Shown here: positions 48,451 through 60,049 of the stretch, piece by piece
How positions within the stretch are numbered: position 1 is the first letter of the stretch
Layout of the letters: each line of letters opens with the position of its first letter
From: Bisporella sp. PMI_857
Lineage: Eukaryota > Ascomycota > Leotiomycetes > Helotiales > Helotiaceae
Length of the DNA: 64,000 nucleotides
Direction: 5' to 3'
Assembly (NCBI GenBank): GCA_021307315.1
Contig: JAJSPD010000032.1
Coordinates: forward strand, 248,001-312,000
Notes under the pieces: model-generated
Told to the model about the DNA's origin: nothing
Database searches by the model: none
Seen by the model: the letters and a program-made list of their open reading frames with translations, nothing else
Program-made: the position numbers and the translations under genes

Positions 48451-49500
48451 TCAAAGCAAATGCAATAAGTTTCGTAAGCCAGCTTGACGCTTAGGCTGTA
48501 AACTGTGAGGGACGTGAGGTCGATCCCGGCCACGCTGCTTGTCATTCAGCACCTGCTGGTCTCCAATCTTGACCCATTCCTTTTGCACAGCGTGCCATTG
48601 GTGGCTGTAAGATATATATTAGCCTATTGAGTTACGAAGGGAAATGATAGGAAAGCGACGCGAAGGATAAGCAGAGAACATGTTATTAGGAAGACGGGGC
48701 AGGTCACTGTGTATGGCATTAAGAAAAAAGACGTACCCTTCATGAAATGCGCTAGTAAGGGCCTGGCTACCGTACTCCTTCGTCAAGATCTTGTCAAATG
48801 AATAGGGAATCAATGCAGGTACACCTTCGAAGACGGAAGTCCGCAAGGGGTATAGATCTCGGGTGCGGTAGTGATGATAGTTCTTGCATGACCAGACGCC
48901 TGGTTGAGTAACAGGATCGGTCTCGCTCAGGCCGGTGATGTCGATGAATAGACCATTTCGTACGTCGATCCAGCGGGCATCAATGACATTCATTCCATCA
49001 CCTCGAACTCTCTCCTTCGCATGCGGGTTGACGTCGAGAAGATACTCGCGGAAGATAACGGTGCCATTATCGGTGGTCGAGGTGTAATTATGGAAGGTCA
49101 TATTCAAATTTTCGCCCAGCCATGCCAGGGTCGTGCCAGAGACTTGAGTATCGAGGTCCCAATCCCAAGGCATGATTTGACCATTCCACCACCACCCAAG
49201 GAGGGTACCGTGCGCAACCCAAGTCTCAATGTTGAGATCGCGGAAGGTCAAGAGGTAAGCACGGATCATATGATATAGGGTATCGCTCTTCTCCTCATAA
49301 GAGACTGGCGCGCCGTTAAAATATCTGATGTCGTAGTGGCCCAGAGAATTGTCTCCGCCAGGTTCATGGAAATATTTTTTAGGATCAAGATCGGCTCCTT
49401 TCTGCTCAGACTTTTCAATTTCTTCGGCAGGAGCTGCGACAGAAACCCCAAGGATTAATTGAAGGCATAAGAAGGCCGTAAGACAGAATGGACGCCTCAT
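48451..49500 (-). CDS. Secretory LicD-family protein
   Basis: Two exons, 49500–48737 and 48604–48451, with a 132-nt intron (donor GTACGT, acceptor TTACAG), encode 305 aa. A signal peptide (about 1–22, LTAFLCLQLILGVSVAA) leads to a LicD domain: WVAHGTLLGWWWNGQIMPWDWDLD (near 95–120) carries the HGTLLG and WDxDxD signature, followed by DARWIDVRNGLFIDITG. The C-terminal exon supplies a basic segment (HQWHAVQKEWVKIGDQQ). Fungal LicD proteins are linked to mannosyl-phosphate transfer (Mnn4-like) or glycan phosphoryl modification in the Golgi. Reading through the intron gives a different, probably wrong C-terminus. The ATG at 49500 is the first in frame. Confidence 0.87.
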
Positions 49501-51666
49501 GGTGGACAATAGGGGTGGTGACTCGGCGGTGCCAGTGGGTTCTAGAGAGCTCGAGGAAGTTCACCGTGGCACAAGAGACTCGTGCTCTACGTCGAATAAT
49601 GATTTATTGATCGTTATCAAACGTGTTTGCAAATGCGGAACGATTATCAGGTGTTTTCTAGTGAGCAAATATGTTGTGGTTGTACAGATCTATGAGAAAA
49701 TGCTTAAGAACGTCGTCCCCTTCCCACACTTTTTGATGATGACGTATCCGTGATTGAAGGAAAAGGCTGTGTAAGCGTGGACTCGATAATAGGACGTCAA
49801 CGACTGTGTAGAAGTGGAACAGATTTTTAGGGTGTTTGCCCAAGAGTTTAATAGCGCAAAGTATTGTGGTGTGCAGATGTGTGGGAAGTTGCTTGAATAA
49901 GTAAGTGGTCGTGTGAAACAACAGAGTTGATAGCCAAGGCTCCAGAACCTGGCAGAAGAGCCTCTTTGTGCAGGCAAGAACAACCTGGCCTTGTCGTTGC
50001 GCGAATGTTGGCGCGATTGCACCCTCGAGGATATGATCCGTGTAAGTCTCGGCGCAGACTCAAGACAAGCAAGAACGGTTGCAGTTGTTACAAAATCTTT
50101 CCAGGATGAACAAATGAAGTAGACGGAGAAAGAAGACAGAGTGATCAACGAAGTTGCAAAGGAGGTGAGAAAAAGGAGATTGAGCGGTTGGAACCTGGTT
50201 CTTTTAATGGAAACCAAGAGCTCATGGCGGCTTTGCCATCTGCATAAAAGCTTGTTCCCGGATAAAACGGACAGCAGACAGAAACACACAGACAGACAGA
50301 TACACATAAACATGCGGCTGGATCTGATTGCGTTGTCCAAGACGTGGCTTTACATGACTCAGATAAAGATTTCATGGGCATATTCGAATGATCAGCAATT
50401 TTCCGCTGGGAACGGAAACTTGCTCTTTAGATTTTTTGACCCCATAGGACGACGACGTCAAGGTCTACAGGGCCAGATTGTAGCGGGATGAACTAAGTAA
50501 TTTACTCCACTGTGGCTGGCTGCCAAGAGCCGCAGCTATTGCGAGGCTATCTCAGCCTCTAAGGCCTATTTGCTACGGGCCATGGCCTGATCATTTCCCA
50601 CTTCGAAGCACAGCATATCGACGCAACAAGAGGACGCCCCAGCATAGTTCCCGCGGTTCGTCTACTTACTGTATCTTGCTAACACCTGAGCTGATGAGAA
50701 AGATTAGATGAAGTTAAGCACAAACGAAATCCTAGGGTCCCACCTTACACGCGGCCTATTATTCTGAACTGATGAGATGAAAAAAATGGGGGGAATCTGG
50801 AGCATCCATATGCGTGGATCACGCAGTCGAATGTAGCACGAAACGTCGCCATGATCCACCCAAAGGTCAATCGACGGAATCGTCTACGGGACCCTGAATG
50901 AGGGTATACTGTACACATCGTGGCGTATCATAAGGTCGAGCTGAGGTGTCCATGTCAACTTTACCAGGATAAAGGCCCCTTTCATACTCAAGGTACACTT
51001 GGATAGAGATCTTATGGTTCAGTATTCTTAAATATTCTTGGAGATGTGACGCATGATTTGATTTGATGCTCTTCAAAAACCTATGTTTTTCTGCTCAGCC
51101 ACAGCTCTTCCAAATGGATGGCTCCCTGGCGGCGGGAGAGCTAAAGGGAAAATCAGCCCCTAAAAGAAATATGGAGTGGTATCGTGTGCACGCTTGGTGG
51201 TTTGCGGAACCGCTGACGCCAAGGACGCGTCCTCACCTTTGTGGGCTCAAACCAAGGGGGTGTATCAGATGTTTGATGAACAGCTTAATATAGCTATCTA
51301 CAGCAGAGCCGCAAAATTAAGATGAAACACTTCTAATAGAAAAAAACTCCCGAGAGTTCGGACCTGCTAAACTGCTATAATGCCGAAATACTGTTGTGGG
51401 AAAGAAGAGTGGTGACAGGTCAAAAGTCTGGAGTAGCCTGAGGCGACCACGTGAGACTTACTTCCCCTTGCGTCTGCCTTCTAAGAGGGGCTAAATTCTT
51501 GAATGCTTCGTTATGTTGTTTTTGTTTTTACTAGGTTCAACGTTGAAAGTCTTGTTCTACCTAGCCCTATATTCAGCCCTTCCTATCTCTCGTTCCAGTC
51601 CACGTAGTAATTTTCTGACTTTGAGCTAGTGATGCTTGTGCGCCTTTCGTTTGCGTGTGATTCTTA
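49501..51666. other. Gene-free region between LicD and CorA-like genes
   Basis: 2.17 kb without a supportable gene. A 216-codon minus-strand frame (50340–49690) is Cys/Ser/Phe-rich, lacks motifs and lies in the LicD promoter, so I reject it. Two segments near 49600–49710 and 49780–49900 look like a degenerate direct duplication. A CAGA-type repeat lies near 50272–50300. Confidence 0.45.
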
Positions 51667-53306
51667 TCAAGGTCCTACTGCTACATCTGCAAAGTTCCTG
51701 CTCCTCTTCCTTGATTTTGGCAATTGAACTATGCTCAAGAAAATGCAGAATGCCATTGCCACTAGCGGGATAGTGATTGCAAAGTATATGCCCAGAAGAC
51801 GCCAGGTCGGCTGGTAAGCTTGCACAGAGAGAAGTGCCTGCAAGAGGTGTTATAAACGAGATCGCTGACTGGGAAAGCACCTTACCGCTACAAGATTAGC
51901 AGGCAAGAATAGGAAGCCAAGGTATGTTAAAGTTTTTACCTGGCTATTGTCCTTCGCCGCCGTAGATGCCACCTTTACTCGAGATATGGTCTGCATTTCG
52001 TACAGCTACAATGTATTAACGATACTCATTATCAAAGGTGTTCTGAGGCTAACATACTAATTTCAATAAGCCATCTATTCTCTCACTGTAGTTCACGTCA
52101 TGTCCTTCAAGACTTTTAAGATAAGTGTTTTGAAAGCTTTCAACCGTCCGAGCTCTTGATGAGCCCTTTGCAAGTCACATAATTTTGCTTCCTTAGCTAG
52201 TGTTTCCATTTCGATGAATGACAGCTCTAGCGCTTCTTCAAACTGCTGGCAGAACTGACGTCGGCCATGTCTCTGTGCTTGACGCATGAGGCACATATTC
52301 AATCGACGGTTTAAATTAATTTGATCTATTTCTTCTCCTGGGGCATCTTCCCATTTACTCTTCTCGCGCAAGTGAACAGCCGCTATTTCATGCTCAAGCC
52401 ATTTTATTTCTTGCTTGAGAATATTCTTGTGGCTTACACTAGCCTCCGCCAGCTTGCAGAAGAGCAGGGCAGGAAGCAGCATCGGATGAATTAACAAATG
52501 TTTCGATTTCTCAAGATGCACAAGCAAGTTTGTGATTCCATCTCCGGGCCCCATGGATAAGACTTCTTTTGTAATGCTTTTCTGAGTATCATACGACAAC
52601 GCAAGCGAGCAGTTTTCCGATTGATAATCAGTATTGTGCAGCACAAATTCTGCGAATGGTTATTGCGAGCAGGCAAAGTAGCGTAAGAAATATTTACCTA
52701 GTTTTCTTTCGCCCGTTACAGTGGTGCCCGGCGCGAATTCTGCGATTCCAGAAGTATGGTCCATCGCCATTATGTAGGTTTTTGGAATTTCCAACACTCG
52801 TTCAACTTCATGTAATGTCGGAATATCCTTCCAGGGAAAATTACGGCCCTTACCATCAACATAGATGAGACAGTTGGTTTGAACCCTATCTAGTATTCAG
52901 CAACCTATATCTCCTTATTCAGGAGGATACCATAGATGCAGAAGGCGAAGTTCGCCAATAATTTTATATCCGCATGGGGCTTTGTACTCTGGCAAGCGTG
53001 ATAGTGTTTTCCTATCCTGACTCGAAAAACAGCCAACTGTCAGCCTTATTACCCTCGGGGATCAATTATGAAGCGAATACTTCTCTTTGAAACCAGTCAT
53101 TGAGACTATTGAGGCGTTGAAGGCCAGACGTAAAAGTGGCAGTATGTCCATCTACAGCATGCTGTAAAGAGTCAGCACATATAGAGATAGCTCTAATGCG
53201 CGCAACAGACCGAACAAGTCCACATCTCCAGACGAAAATTGTCCAAAGGCTCAAACCTTTTATCAGCATTGGCACGCTCCAAGAGATTCTCGATGAGGTG
53301 ATCCAT
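51667..53306 (-). pseudogene. CorA-like membrane protein gene with a one-base frameshift
   Basis: Seven exons can be traced by homology to the intact paralog at 60998–62824: 53306–53211, 53161–53081, 53016–52931, 52885–52698, 52649–52058, 52005–51886 and 51837–51667. Every junction is in phase except within exon 5, where one base is missing at about 52132–52141. Reading switches from HQELGRLKA to FQNTYLKSLEGHDVNYSERI, whereas the paralog reads straight through HQELKDLTSFYTKRFESLEG. The intact protein would be about 493 aa, with a soluble N-terminal part and two C-terminal membrane helices (YLGFLFLPANLVA; LLGIYFAITIPLVAMAFCIF). CorA-like fungal proteins lack the GMN motif; transport is unproven. 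Donor 1 is the poor GTCTGT. It may be a young pseudogene or a sequencing error. Confidence 0.82.
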
Positions 53307-55573
53307 ACTGGATTATTTGGATCGGAAGTTAGTGATCTAAATTTGTAACATAACAAAAACCTTGCCAGGAGAACTGTGGTAGAGATTTAAACTGTGAGGT
53401 GTCAAGGGTGAAAGCGAACATGGGATGAAATAGGCCTTGCACTTGTGTAAGCAAGAGCGTTTAGTTTCATGCTCTGTTGCCGTTCAGCCTCTTTGGCAGC
53501 CCCTTCACTGCCGGCATTCGGTGCAGAGAGAACTTGCTTTCGGGTATGCATAGACAACACACGCGTCCCTATTTGTTGCCGTGACTTCGATGCATCTGAG
53601 AAGTGGTGGCTGAGTTCGGGCGATGTCTTACTTTGTCGCCAGTCGCTAATCACTTGATCTAACAACTAACCGGTATATGTGGACTAGGACAATACTCTTC
53701 GAACCATCAATGCCCGCAAAGCCGCATGCCACAAAATTAAAGGGTTGCTGCTTTCTTTAAGGCGTGGCTAAACGCACCTAGTCTTGTCCCTGAATATAAA
53801 TCGAGCACGAATAGAAACCTTCCAAGGGTGATAATCAGCAGGCTGAATGCCACCTTCATCGATTTGACCGAACCTCTCTCCCCTATATGTGTACCTGGTT
53901 CCCTCATCATTTCTGTTTTGTCACTTATATAGCCTGGCGAACAATATCTATCACAGATATGCTGCGTTTGGTGGTTCTATCTACATTGAACTCAGCAAAT
54001 CCCTTATCATTTCAGCTCCAATATAGCTACCTATCTTCCAGTCAGTTCCACCACCTCATGGAGCCGCGAATCGAACTCCCGGATTTTATCGGATTGATGT
54101 TAATGCTTGGAGCCTGCCATCTGATCTGATTTACACTGCTGCCTGCAAGAGTATCGTACCCGTTCTGCACATTCGGCTTGGTATTCCTAGATCGTTCCGT
54201 ACTGGCCGATGGCCTCCATAGTTGGAGCCCTATAGCCTTTTGGCCTATCGAGGCTTCCGCACATGAGGTTAGACGATACCTTCATGAAAGCGCCAAATAG
54301 TCGGGACTCGGTCTGACACAAATGAGATGCAGGTATTGAATCCAGTGAAACTTCGCATCTAAGCATCTCGCAGAGAAGAACCAGCCTCAGCGCCGAGCGT
54401 ACTCTTTACAGCAAGAAGTTTTTTTTTTTAATTGAACCTCAGGGGTCTAGCTACCAACTATGATAGGTATAGGTACTGAAAAATTGCTTTGCCAGGCTCC
54501 GGCTCTTGGCTTCGAATTTGCTCTTTCTTAGCATCTCATGAACCCCGCAGGATACACCCTCAGGCCTTGTATGTACTAGAAGTAAGCTGCAGCCTTGGAT
54601 CAGCTTATCGTCTGGGCAATGTTCGGCAGACAAGGCAGGCAATATATACAATCGCCTGTGGATGGATATTCGGTCTTAAGAGGAGGTATATCTCCGGCAA
54701 TCCTGCTACGATCATTGGCTGTATGCAACCTGCTTATGGACGGGGCTCGGTAGTTTGTGGATTAAGCGAGACCCAAAAAGGGGCGAACGGCAACCTTCGC
54801 GGTACGAAGAGGAACCGAGCTCGGGAATCTCATAAGGGATGGAGTTATATGATATTATCTTTAGGACCTATGATGGAAGTTGAAAGGGTTTATATGGGAT
54901 ATACTTGTCTAAGTTTCTTGTTAGGTCATGAATATTTTCTGGCGAGATGGCTACTTGAGAACACATCAACTCCTCATTTCTCCTGCTCGGTAGTCATGCG
55001 ACACATCGACTTTTCGGAGGGGATTCCTCGTGAGTAAGTCTCATGTCCAATTTGGTATGTCTAAATAGAAGGGGGTGTGATTCTCGCAATTATCACCTGT
55101 TGAAGCGAGTAGAAACCTTTTGCTTAGAGAGGTCGTGTTATAGAGCCAATAATGACGCGCTGAATCCTTCCTGCCTGGAAAACTTTCTAGGGCGAAATAA
55201 AGGCAGTGCCAAAAGGTATCAAACTATTTGATGACCATATGAGTTACAAATCAGACCAGACTTTGCGTAAATGCTACACCATACATCCTGAGTCGAGTGT
55301 AAGTTTGAAATATGAATGCCAGGACACTAGTTTCCTTGGTGAGCCAATGAGATTCCCTGGTTCTCCACATGTGGCTATCATAGCCACTGACGCGTCGTCC
55401 CGTTGTCTTGGCGTTCCTCAAACCACGAGCATATCGGTCGTCATCATGATCTTGGCGAGACATGCACCATCCGGGGCATCCTCCAGATCACTTTTATCTT
55501 TAAAAGCTATCCAGGCCCCATCTTAGTTATTTTTTTATAAACATGAGAGCTGTTCCCTGATCGCTGTGCAGAG
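53307..55573. other. Gene-free region
   Basis: 2.27 kb with no recognised gene on either strand. A minus-strand frame at 53665–53402 lies upstream of the CorA-like gene and is probably leader. A 182-codon plus frame (54489–55037) shows no motif or bias. A T-run occurs at about 54420–54430. Nothing else seen. Confidence 0.45.
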
Positions 55574-57000
55574 ATGTACGTCCTGCGCTACGTCTTCATC
55601 TCCTTCGTCCTCTTCATCCTTATCTACACCCTGGCCTCACAGTTCTACTCTCCGCTCGATCCGGCATATCCGCTGCATCCCAACCCGTTCCCGTCTGATA
55701 AGCCGAAGCCGCGCTTATCCCTCTCGACGGGCAACAGATTTCGCATTGGGATCTTCTCGGACTTGCATTACGGTGAAGACGAGGCGACTTTTGGGCCGGA
55801 GCAGGACCGGAAGAGCACTGATGTGATCGGAAAGTTGCTGGACTTTGAGACGCCGGATTTTGTCATTATCAGTATGTACAAGGCTTTTTTTGGTGAAGTG
55901 AGGTTTATCCATGATAACGCGTACTGATAAGGGCGGTGTAGATGGCGATTTCATAACAGGAGAGAATACATTCCTGGAGAATAGCACGAAGTATGTAGAC
56001 CAGATAGTCTCACCCATGGTTGAGAAAAACTACCGATGGGTATGTAGCCTTTTCATATTCAGGTCACGGACTCAGACGCATATATCAATAATTCTCGACT
56101 AAACCATACGCGCCTCCCTCATTTCTTGACCCGTCGCTGACCTTTTCCCAGGCGAGCACATACGGCAACCATGACACGCAGTACAACCTCTCACGTGAAG
56201 CGCTCTTCCTCGAAGACTCTAAATACGACCTCTCCTACACGCGACACTCACCCAAAGGCGTCTCAGGCGTAACGAACTACTGGCTCCCCATCTACCGCAC
56301 CCCCTCCCCCGCTTCCTACCTCTCTTCGTCCGACCGCCCCGTATCCATCCTATGGTTCTTCGACTCGCTCGGCGGGGAGCGCTTCCAACGATGGGGTCTC
56401 GGGCGCTGGATGCCCAACTACGTCCCCCCTTCCGCGGTCAAGTGGTTCTTGTCTGAAAGACAGAAGATCGAGGAGAGGTGGGGTGTTGTGCCTAGCTTAG
56501 CGTTTGTGCATATCCCGCCAACGCCGTTCTTACGGTTGCAGAAGAAGAAGATGCCTAGCAGGGGGGACAAGGACGTGCATTTTCCCGGGCTAAATGACGA
56601 TGTGCCGGTTGCGAATCAAGGAGAGGGACGCTGGGGTGAGCCCGATCGCGCGTTTGTGAGAGCGTTGAAGAGCACCAAGGGGCTGCATAGTATCTACTCC
56701 GGACACGATCATGGGAATTCGTGGTGTGGTACTTGGGATGAGAAGAACAAGGAGGAAGAAGACGAAGCGAAGAAGCAGAACCCGTTCTTGTGTTTTGTAA
56801 AACATACCGGGTATGGAGGGTACGGATCTTGGAACCGAGGAAGCAGAGTGGTAGAGCTCCAGTTTGGAGATGAGGACATTGGGAGTACGATGGAGGTCGG
56901 GACATGGATTCAGATGGAGAATGGAGATGTGGTTCAAAACGTTAATTTGAACGCGACATATGGAACGGATATATACCCTATTGAAGATGGAGAGGATTGA
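55574..57000 (+). CDS. Dcr2-like calcineurin-type metallophosphatase, membrane-anchored
   Basis: Three exons, 55574–55871, 55942–56039 and 56152–57000 (introns 70 and 112 nt), give 414 aa in frame. An N-terminal hydrophobic anchor (about 5–22, RYVFISFVLFILIYTLA) is followed by the metallophosphoesterase motifs in order: FSDLHYGE (Asp63, His65), NGDFITGEN (near 100), YGNHDTQ (near 136) and YSGHDHGNSWC (near 315). Both metal ions should be bound. This architecture fits the fungal Dcr2/PAP29-like family; yeast Dcr2 dephosphorylates Sic1 and Ire1. An inserted charged loop (KNKEEEDEAKKQ) precedes a conserved-looking KHTGYGGYGSW segment. The ATG gives a normal signal anchor. Confidence 0.9.
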
Positions 57001-57226
57001 TTGTCACGAGACGATCGCATACGACGTTATGGTTGTAATATTCAAAGGAAATCATTAATAGCGCAGAGATACCAAATGAATACATCAATTGATGATAAAT
57101 TTAGTATGCAGGCTGATTCATTACAGGGTGGTCAAGGATAGGAGATATCCTTCATTGTACACAAACATCCCAATGATGAGATTGCTGCAAATATTTTTTA
57201 ACATTCAAGCCGTCTTGTACATAGTC

Positions 57227-58222
57227 TCATAATTTCGCCTTCCCCTCTTCATCCCACAGATCATCCCAAGGTATTTTATACTTCAAATGCCATCCCTGCG
57301 TGGGAATCGCCACCTTATGATGCTCAGCCGTGCAATATATCGTCTTACCATCTAAACTCTTCATCGTACCCCTAATCATCGCCATCGTCCTGCCCACCTG
57401 CATAACCTCACCCCTGATTCTAATGGTCGTCCCTATTACAGTCAACACTCCTTCTCTAAGAGCTCAAACAACTCAAGCCCAAACTCCTCAACAGAGACAT
57501 CGCGGCTTACCAACGGGGATGGCTCTCAGATAGCTAATATTCAACGTCCGCGTTACGCCTCCCAGAAAACTACACGCCGTCAGCTCGCCAACGATCTAAT
57601 GCTCTTTTTTTTTTCCCCTCCAGATAAATCCAAGCCATCGTTCCTAGAGCCGTGGGACATCGAAGCGGAACGAGAAAAAACGTACTCCCAATACCCGCGC
57701 CGAGCGAGCGGGCCCAGCGCGGTGGTGGTGCACATATCAAAGATCACGCCGGCGGCACCACCGTGCATGACGCCGTTAAGGTTGGTGTACCGCTCGTCGA
57801 TCAGGAAATCGAAATCCACCGTTCCCTCGGCGGAGGCGTCTACGATTTTGGCCGTGTCCATGAAGTGCTTGTCGAAGCCGTTCAAGTTTTTGGAGGCGGC
57901 GATGAGGTGGTATCTAGGGAGGGGGGGTTGGTCAGTGAGGCTATGTACAGAGACGTCGAGCGTGGAAGAAGACATCGATATTGTCACATGGGACGAAATT
58001 TAAGGATTGAAAAAGGCTTCAGGTTGGCTGTAGGCATGAGTTGGGGCTTGAGGATTAAAGAAACATGAGAGGTTTTGTTGCAGAGCACTTGCTTGAACTG
58101 TGCCCTCTTGAATGCGCATCATGGCCAAAAGCCAGTAGAATATATATTAATGGACTTAAGTGCTCATACCGTTCAAATATAGCCTCGACAGCTTCGATAG
58201 CTTTCGCACGTGATTCATCCAT
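57227..58222 (-). CDS. Hotdog-fold acyl-CoA thioesterase (PaaI-like)
   Basis: Four exons, 58222–58170, 57913–57686, 57569–57511 and 57432–57227, encode 181 aa; introns are 256, 116 and 78 nt. The tiny first exon (MDESRAKAIEAVEAIFE) joins in phase to RYHLIAASKNLNGFDKHF. An alternative ATG at 57975 lies inside intron 1 and would give a shorter, odd N-terminus. The hotdog signature VMHGGAAGVIFDMCTT (HGG motif; likely catalytic Asp) is followed by GGVTRTLNISYLRAIPVG and VMQVGRTMAMIRGTM, the usual thioesterase strands. Proteins of this type hydrolyse acyl- or aryl-CoA thioesters as small homo-oligomers. Substrate unknown. The 3' end is 227 bp from the convergent phosphatase. Confidence 0.88.
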
Positions 58223-59096
58223 ATCGAACCCGCTTCCCCGCTTCTAGCGTTCTAGCCTCTAATGTGGGAACAGCAATGGCATACAATAACCAAAGAGATT
58301 CATATGCTATGGGCAGTCATAGCGCAGTTTCGGCAGAAAGTGAGAAGTCGAAAAAGGAATTGACGTGTAGATGGAGCTTGTAGGAGTGGTTTTGAGGGTC
58401 TGCATTGCCGAGGCTGATAACAAGGGTGGTCTTGGCTTAGTCATCTTTCCACGCATTCTTGGGTTTTACTACATCACCTGTACGTTCAGACTAAGCGCAT
58501 CACCAAGCCTGTAAAACACAACGCGACCAGCCTGTGAAAACGCGATTACAACTCTGAAATAATTCCGATTGTATATAATGCTACTTATAGCTTTGAAAAA
58601 TGGTTTTTTTTTCAATGTCAAACTTTTTAATATGCTTTATTTAATTATTTAGCTGTAATAAAAAATTTACAACTTGTTTTATAACTTGTGTTTTTTTTAC
58701 ACGCTTGTAACTGATTTTGCGAATTGTTTTCGGGCGAAAGTTAACTGTTACAGTCGTATTTACAAAATACATTTTTCGACAAGCTATTGTATAAAATAAA
58801 TCGACTAATGCAAAAAGCATAATAAGACTGTTTTGCTTAAGTTTGAATTGATTTATAACCCTAATTTTAAAAGCAATATATAGTTTTTAGTAATAGTAGC
58901 ATTTAAGAAAAGTTAGCAATTAAAAGTAATACTAATACTAATACTAATACTAGTAATAGTAATAGTAATTTTAATACTAACAAAACACTTTTAAAAAAGT
59001 GCATTAATATAAATAACGGCATATTTATAAGAATACAAACCCAAAAAAAGGTATTCAAGCTTTAATTGTATTACAAGTTTGTAATCGCCTCTTCAC

Positions 59097-59110
59097 AAGC
59101 TAGTCGCGTT
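59097..59110. repeat. Target-site duplication, left copy (retroelement 2)
   Basis: AAGCTAGTCGCGTT, repeated exactly at 60036–60049 after the A-tail. The target is one of the subterminal repeats of the host DNA transposon. Confidence 0.88.
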
Positions 59111-59225
59111 GGAGGGCGAAGACTCAACACCTGTATGCGGTGCCCTCTACGAACCTCCAGCTCCCTTGCACGGTAGTAAGCTCTGCTTCACTGTGCCTGG
59201 GAGTCTGCAAAGCCGAAATTGAGTC
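59111..59225 (+). ncRNA. HDV-like self-cleaving ribozyme, copy 2
   Basis: Same fold as copy 1 with a longer P4. P1 is 59111–59117 with 59142–59148; P2 is GACTCAA 59121–59127 with TTGAGTC 59219–59225; P3 is ACC 59129–59131 with GGT 59139–59141; L3 is TGTATGC, with the U•G wobble positions kept and GU available to pair with A59149–C59150 as P1.1. P4 is rebuilt from different bases: CTCCC 59161–59165 with GGGAG 59199–59203, and GCAC 59168–59171 with GTGC 59193–59196. J4/2 reads CGAAA from C59214, matching the CNRA consensus. Keeping the stem with a changed P4 sequence is covariation support. Cleavage is predicted just before 59111. Confidence 0.86.
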
Positions 59226-59999
59226 AATTACAACTACGGTAAATGTTTTCTGACTCTATCGATACCGCCACGTCAAAGTTTTCACCCCCAACTTCGACAT
59301 TTTTACAACAACAAAAAACGACAACTAAAAGATTGGAGAAAAAATACATAGAACGAAAAGCGAATAATTTGTCGATTATAACATCCGGCATACGATTGCA
59401 AGCTACGTAGGAGCTTGCTAGCAAAGTACGAATCCTCCTTTCTTCGACATTCTTTCAGCGGGTAGACTTTCGGCGTCGTTTCTTCAAATCGCACTTTTAC
59501 TGGCTACGGAAAGCTTTCTTTTTAATGAGCTTACAGCATCCCCAACGCTCTTTGCGGTACTAGAAAGCTAGGTCAGAAGCAATCTTATTTTCGAAGCTTT
59601 ATTCTTTTTTGTTGACAACGGCTATTGTAGCATTATGACTTTTGCTCGCAGACTTGAAAAACATAAAAAGGATAGCTAGGCAGAAAAGGAGCCAGAAGAC
59701 ATAAAATAAACACCGAGTGGCCCTGCTTGATTTCGTGTCGAGTGGTTTTTAGAGTTATTTTTCCTGACAGAGCAGTACACACCAGGCTAGCGTTTGGTCA
59801 GTGTAGCGATGTAGAAACAAGGGCCAATTACCTACTAAGTACTGCGTCGAATGACTGTTTATTTGGGCACTATGCTGTTGATAGAGAGCTGGAGAAATAG
59901 GCTGGGAAAGGGTATACTATCTGAGGATTAGGTACTCGAGGCCCCTAGGCAGGAGGACCTAGTAGTGTTACATAGTCACCGACTCATACAGCACGAATC

Positions 60000-60037
<38 letters not shown>
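59111..60037 (+). mobile_element. Ribozyme-led non-autonomous retroelement, copy 2 (nested)
   Basis: A 927-bp insertion with a 33-base poly-A tail (60005–60037) and a 14-bp target-site duplication, nested in the right arm of the DNA transposon. It shares its 5' ribozyme block and its 3' block (59958–59995, GTGTTACATAGTC core) with copy 1, but the interior (about 59230–59950) is unrelated by eye. No coding capacity recognised. The tail differs from copy 1 ((AAT)n there), yet both are A-rich, as with LINE-mobilised sequences. The long pure poly-A suggests a fairly recent insertion. Confidence 0.87.
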
Positions 60038-60044
<7 letters not shown>

Positions 60045-60049
60045 GCGTT
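60036..60049. repeat. Target-site duplication, right copy (retroelement 2)
   Basis: Exact match to 59097–59110. Its first two A bases merge with the poly-A tail. Confidence 0.88.

Noticed and set aside
49690..50340. 216-codon minus-strand open frame upstream of the LicD gene
   Set aside because: Biased to Cys/Ser/Phe with no domain, and lies in the expected promoter; antisense frames are equally open.
54489..55037. 182-codon plus-strand frame
   Set aside because: No motif, unusual composition and no splice context; treated as noncoding.
57580..57987. Thioesterase start at the ATG at 57975
   Set aside because: The segment before the AG at 57914 has branch-site and polypyrimidine features of an intron, and the 53-nt upstream exon joins in phase.
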